Assembly (NCBI GenBank): GCA_013330055.1
Contig: DUJB01000019.1
Location: forward strand, 13,078-23,060
Direction: 5' to 3'
Source of the DNA: Nitrosopumilaceae archaeon
GTDB taxonomy: Archaea > Thermoproteota > Nitrososphaeria > Nitrososphaerales > Nitrosopumilaceae
Length of the DNA: 9,983 nt
Below the pieces are notes generated by a model, which ran no database searches, had not been told where the DNA came from, and saw nothing but the letters and a program-made list of their open reading frames with translations. Made by a program: the position numbers and the translations under genes. The stretch's first letter is position 1, and every line of letters starts with the position of its first letter. Of this stretch, positions 8,057 to 9,983 are shown piece by piece.

Positions 8057-8065
8057 TATTTAAAA
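8057..8065 (-). promoter_or_regulatory. TATA-like element for rpl1-rplP0
   Basis: On the minus strand TTTTAAATA, centred 26-28 bases before the rpl1 ATG at 8033. It predicts a leaderless transcript, which leaves no 5' untranslated region for an L1 autoregulatory site. Confidence 0.6.
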
Positions 8066-8146
8066 TCGTTTACAGGTCCAAGCCACGAAAATGATGGCAT
8101 TATCTAAAATTTTCATATTATTGAGTTTATCTTGTAAGAACAAAAT

Positions 8147-8161
8147 TTTCTAAAGTAGAAA
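8147..8161. promoter_or_regulatory. Perfect 15-bp palindrome, candidate Lrp operator
   Basis: TTTCTA-AAG-TAGAAA: two perfect 6-base arms around a 3-base spacer, ending 6 bases before the lrp TATA-like element. Dimeric Lrp/AsnC proteins typically bind imperfect 15-bp palindromes and often regulate their own genes. The element therefore fits an autoregulatory site next to the BRE/TATA. AT-rich DNA gives some chance palindromes, so this is a candidate only. Confidence 0.45.
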
Positions 8162-8167
8162 CTTACA

Positions 8168-8177
8168 TTTATTAAAT
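8168..8177 (+). promoter_or_regulatory. TATA-like element for lrp
   Basis: TTTATTAAAT, with initiation expected near 8198-8200, just before the TTG at 8203. It is flanked by CTTAC (8162-8166) and GTAAG (8179-8183), a second small inverted repeat centred on the TATA box. Confidence 0.55.
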
Positions 8178-8202
8178 CGTAAGAAAACTAAATCGCAAAG
8201 CC

Positions 8203-8661
8203 TTGCACAAATTTGATGAACTTGACATGAAAATTCTTACCGAATTGATAAAGGATGGTAATGTTTCTGTTCCAAATCTTTCAAAAAAACTCGGAATTAA
8301 TACTTCTGTTCTGTATAGCAGAATAAAAAGGCTAACCAAGAAGAAACTGATTAAAAAATTTACTATAGTAGTAGATGAATCACTCATAGGAATAGGCGTA
8401 AGAGCGACAATGGGAGTAAATCGCGATCCAAAACTAAAAGATCAAATTCACAAAGCCCTTTTGAAAACACAAGAAGTATCGATGATATCTGAAGTAACAG
8501 GCAGATTTGATATCATAATTACAGTGCGTGCAAGAAACTTGGAAGAATTACATACTGTTGCAATAGAAAAAATAGGAAGAATTGAGGGAATCCAAAACAC
8601 AGAAACTTTTGTAGAATTACAACGAACTGAAAAGGACCCAGTTTACGTTTCGTCAGAATAA
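8203..8661 (+). CDS. Lrp/AsnC-family transcriptional regulator
   Basis: Small DNA-binding regulator of 152 residues, the standard length. Residues 5-52 form the winged helix-turn-helix (LDMKILTELIKDGNVSVPNLSKKLGIN, recognition helix about 33-46). Residues about 66-140 form the RAM/AsnC effector and dimerisation domain, with the conserved VTGRFDIIITV at 98-108. The start is TTG at 8203: the frame is closed by a stop at 8173-8175, no ATG or GTG lies between, and the first internal ATG (8227) would cut into the HTH. The TATA-like element is correctly placed for this TTG. It sits alone on the plus strand between rpl11 and rpl1, divergent from rpl1-rplP0 and convergent with rpl11, its stop 3 bases from the rpl11 stop. 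Target genes and effector cannot be read from the sequence; autoregulation and control of rpl1 are plausible. Confidence 0.92.
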   Translation: MHKFDELDMKILTELIKDGNVSVPNLSKKLGINTSVLYSRIKRLTKKKLIKKFTIVVDESLIGIGVRATMGVNRDPKLKDQIHKALLKTQEVSMISEVTGRFDIIITVRARNLEELHTVAIEKIGRIEGIQNTETFVELQRTEKDPVYVSSE

Positions 8662-8664
8662 AGT

Positions 8665-9147
8665 CTACTTTAGTTTTTCGTCCCACTTGCCTGCATTAAT
8701 CTCAGCAGTGATCTCTTTTGGATTCTTACCGTCTATTTTGATACCTAATGGTAAGCAAGTTCCAACAATTTCTTTTGCAGCTGCTTTGATATCCTGAGCA
8801 TACGAAGAATCGATTTTTAATTTTGCAACCTTCACTATAGAATCCATATTGATGGTACCAACCCATGTCGCACCTGATGTTCCAGAACCTTTCTGTAATC
8901 CGGCTTCTTTCAAAATAAGTGCCGCAGCAGATGGAATTCCAACCTCTACAGTCCATTGTTTTGTTCCTTTGTCAACTGAAACTGTTACAGGAACCTTCAT
9001 CCCCTCAAAATCTTTTGTCTTATCGTTTATTGCCGTTACAATTTGTAAAATGTTAACCCCTAATGGACCAAGTGTTGGGCCCAACGGTGGTCCTGCATTA
9101 GCTTGTCCGCCAGTTACAAGTGCAGAAACTGTTTGAATGTCCGCCAT
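8665..9147 (-). CDS. rpl11: Ribosomal protein L11
   Basis: Part of the GTPase-associated centre with its 23S rRNA segment and the P0/P1 stalk. The 160-residue product has the normal archaeal length. Seen: the N-terminal domain with GGQANAGPPLGPTLGPLGVNI, including the paired prolines at 20-21 that contact factors and thiopeptides; and the rRNA-binding C-terminal domain (about 72-145, with KEAGLQKGSGTSGATWVG). The gene follows spt5 after 37 bases and has a TATA-like element of its own in that gap, so it could be transcribed both from the secE promoter and independently. Its stop lies 3 bases from the convergent lrp stop, so any terminator for this transcript must lie within lrp. Confidence 0.96.
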   Translation of the reverse strand: MADIQTVSALVTGGQANAGPPLGPTLGPLGVNILQIVTAINDKTKDFEGMKVPVTVSVDKGTKQWTVEVGIPSAAALILKEAGLQKGSGTSGATWVGTINMDSIVKVAKLKIDSSYAQDIKAAAKEIVGTCLPLGIKIDGKNPKEITAEINAGKWDEKLK

Positions 9148-9170
9148 GAATTTTCTTTCCTTAAAGCTGT

Positions 9171-9179
9171 AAATTTAAT
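9171..9179 (-). promoter_or_regulatory. Possible internal TATA-like element for rpl11
   Basis: On the minus strand ATTAAATTT, in the spt5-rpl11 gap, centred 27 bases before the L11 ATG. The spacing equals that of the other leaderless promoters in the window, suggesting an internal promoter in the secE-spt5-rpl11 unit. Confidence 0.45.
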
Positions 9180-9184
9180 CCTTG

Positions 9185-9640
9185 CTACGTTGAAAGCTTT
9201 AGGTAATTTGCATCAACAGTTACTGGTAACTGATATGGAGCATCAAGTAAAATCACAGTTGCTTCTTCTTTATCATGGTCAACTCTAGTAATGGTTGCCT
9301 TCATACCCTTAAATGGTCCACCTATTATTTCGACAATTTTATCGACTGCAAGTTCTGATACCGTTGATTTTTTCACCAAATATCCTTCTATATCTTTAAA
9401 CTGTAATTCGCCCCTTAACTGACCACGAATGTGTCTAATTCCTTGCATCGCATCAAAGGCTGCATTTGCATCAATTGCTTCCACTACAACATAGCCTTTG
9501 AGATTTTCTAATAACAAAACTGATTGGATGTTAATTTTTTTTAATTTGATTCTATTTTCTAATAGTCCCATCACTACTTTTTCCTGTCCACCCGTGGTTC
9601 TAACAGCAAAGAAATGAGATTTTTCTTGACTCAATGTCAT
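9185..9640 (-). CDS. spt5: Transcription elongation factor Spt5 (archaeal NusG)
   Basis: Binds the clamp coiled coil of RNA polymerase, usually with Spt4, keeps the clamp closed over the DNA and raises processivity; it can also link polymerase to the ribosome. The 151-residue product has the usual archaeal length. Seen: the NGN domain at about 8-88 (HFFAVRTTGGQEKVV... then AFDAMQGIRHIRG); and a single KOW domain at about 99-147 with the typical IGGPFKGMKATI turn (residues 106-117). The ATG abuts the secE stop with no base between, so the genes are co-transcribed and probably translationally coupled, as in many archaea. Spt4 is not in the window. Confidence 0.96.
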   Translation of the reverse strand: MTLSQEKSHFFAVRTTGGQEKVVMGLLENRIKLKKINIQSVLLLENLKGYVVVEAIDANAAFDAMQGIRHIRGQLRGELQFKDIEGYLVKKSTVSELAVDKIVEIIGGPFKGMKATITRVDHDKEEATVILLDAPYQLPVTVDANYLKLST

Positions 9641-9817
9641 CTATATCCCGTAAGTAATTACTGAAAACACAAACTGAATTATAAATCCAATTGTTCCAAT
9701 TGAAGCAATTCCGAGAAGGACCAACCTAAGGTGTTGCATATAATCGTCCTTATCTGATTTTTTGGCAAGCTTCAGTGTATTTGCCATGTTTCTTAACAAC
9801 TGTCTTGGATTGCCCAT
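9641..9817 (-). CDS. secE: Preprotein translocase subunit SecE (Sec61-gamma)
   Basis: Small tail-anchored subunit of the SecYE-beta channel in the cytoplasmic membrane. The 58-residue product is typical for archaea: a short basic amphipathic N-terminal region (MGNPRQLLRNMANTLKLAKK), a DKDDYMQHLR stretch of the kind that lies on the membrane surface against SecY, then one membrane helix at about 32-55. ATG at 9817 is chosen because a TATA-like element is centred 26 bases upstream; an in-frame ATG at 9787 would lose ten conserved-looking residues. Its stop directly abuts the spt5 start. Identification rests on size, topology and the secE-spt5 pairing as well as sequence. Confidence 0.88.
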   Translation of the reverse strand: MGNPRQLLRNMANTLKLAKKSDKDDYMQHLRLVLLGIASIGTIGFIIQFVFSVITYGI

Positions 9818-9825
9818 TGGAGGAA

Positions 9826-9834
9826 ATTAATAAA
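9826..9834 (+). promoter_or_regulatory. TATA-like element for the gene at 9857
   Basis: ATTAATAAA, centred about 26 bases before ATG 9857. It lies between the secE start and the secE TATA element, so the two divergent promoters interleave. Confidence 0.5.
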
Positions 9835-9839
9835 GTGCA

Positions 9840-9847
9840 CTTATATC
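9840..9847 (-). promoter_or_regulatory. TATA-like element for secE-spt5
   Basis: On the minus strand GATATAAG, centred about 26 bases before the secE ATG at 9817, predicting a leaderless operon message. It falls between the opposing TATA element and the start of the divergent gene. Confidence 0.55.
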
Positions 9848-9856
9848 TCTTATCAC

Positions 9857-9983
9857 ATGCAATTGCTTGTCGCGTACAAATCAGATCCTGCAGGCTATAA
9901 CATGGCCAATTTTATTTCTCAAAATATGGAGCAAGATGGAGAAATATATCATGGAAAAAATTTTGACCTTGTTATAATTTCAA
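9857..9983 (+). CDS. dtdA: Probable archaeal D-aminoacyl-tRNA deacylase (5' part only)
   Basis: Only 42 residues are visible before the window ends. The opening LLVAYKSDPAGYNMANFI, a short beta strand followed by a D-x-A-x-x-N-type motif and a helix, then FDLVIIS, resembles the N-terminus of archaeal DTD2 (DtdA). This zinc-dependent enzyme frees tRNA from D-amino acids and so protects translation. ATG at 9857 is supported by a TATA-like element 26 bases upstream. It is divergent from secE, with 39 bases between the start codons. A proofreading enzyme would fit the translation-rich surroundings. The call is by resemblance of a short fragment, and the metal-binding residues lie outside the window. 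Confidence 0.55.
   Translation, partial: MQLLVAYKSDPAGYNMANFISQNMEQDGEIYHGKNFDLVIIS

Noticed and set aside
8034..8202. Small RNA gene in the longest intergenic stretch
   Set aside because: The 169 bases are explained by two divergent promoters and a probable operator; no GC-rich stem or tRNA-like fold is visible.
8172..8387. 71-aa minus-strand open frame overlapping lrp
   Set aside because: It is antisense to the well-supported HTH region of lrp and has no promoter or family resemblance.
1..9983. Mobile element, CRISPR array or defence system
   Set aside because: No direct-repeat arrays, transposase, integrase or terminal repeats are visible; all genes but one are recognisable core or common archaeal genes.

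Overview
The window is AT-rich archaeal DNA. The gene set (archaeal-type AlaRS and LeuRS, P1/P0 stalk proteins, Spt5, Sec61-gamma-type SecE) and the style of the proteins and promoters point to a Nitrososphaerota (Thaumarchaeota) chromosome, most like the marine Nitrosopumilus group. That placement rests on protein resemblance and is an inference. This is core chromosome: I see no insertion sequence, CRISPR array, tRNA, rRNA or phage gene.

Layout. Bases 1-4778, leftward: an alaS-leuS operon with the LeuRS 3' part outside the window. Bases 4858-6474, rightward: a 168-residue protein I do not recognise, ribosomal protein P1 (L12e) and a TRIC/UPF0126 membrane protein. Bases 6509-8033, leftward: P0 (L10) and L1. 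Bases 8203-8661, rightward: a small Lrp/AsnC regulator. Bases 8665-9817, leftward: L11, Spt5 and SecE. Bases 9857 to the end, rightward: the start of a probable archaeal D-aminoacyl-tRNA deacylase. No gene-free stretch exceeds 300 bases; the longest is 8034-8202.

Functional theme. Nearly everything serves gene expression: tRNA charging (AlaRS, LeuRS) with proofreading (AlaRS editing domain, probable Dtd), the ribosomal stalk and its base (L11, P0, P1), the L1 stalk, transcription elongation (Spt5) and the Sec translocon (SecE). The classical archaeal order secE-spt5-rpl11-rpl1-rplP0-rpl12 is recognisable but interrupted twice. The lrp gene sits in the opposite orientation between rpl11 and rpl1. 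The rpl12 gene is inverted and separated from rplP0 by the TRIC gene.

Regulation. Most transcription units have a TATA-like element about 26 bases upstream of the start codon, implying leaderless mRNAs. This spacing was used to choose starts, including two TTG starts (TRIC and Lrp). A perfect 15-base palindrome just upstream of the lrp TATA box is the best operator candidate. The most unusual points are that operator, the lrp insertion, the displaced P1 gene, and a P0 protein that lacks the usual acidic C-terminal tail but keeps about three 26-residue stalk repeats.
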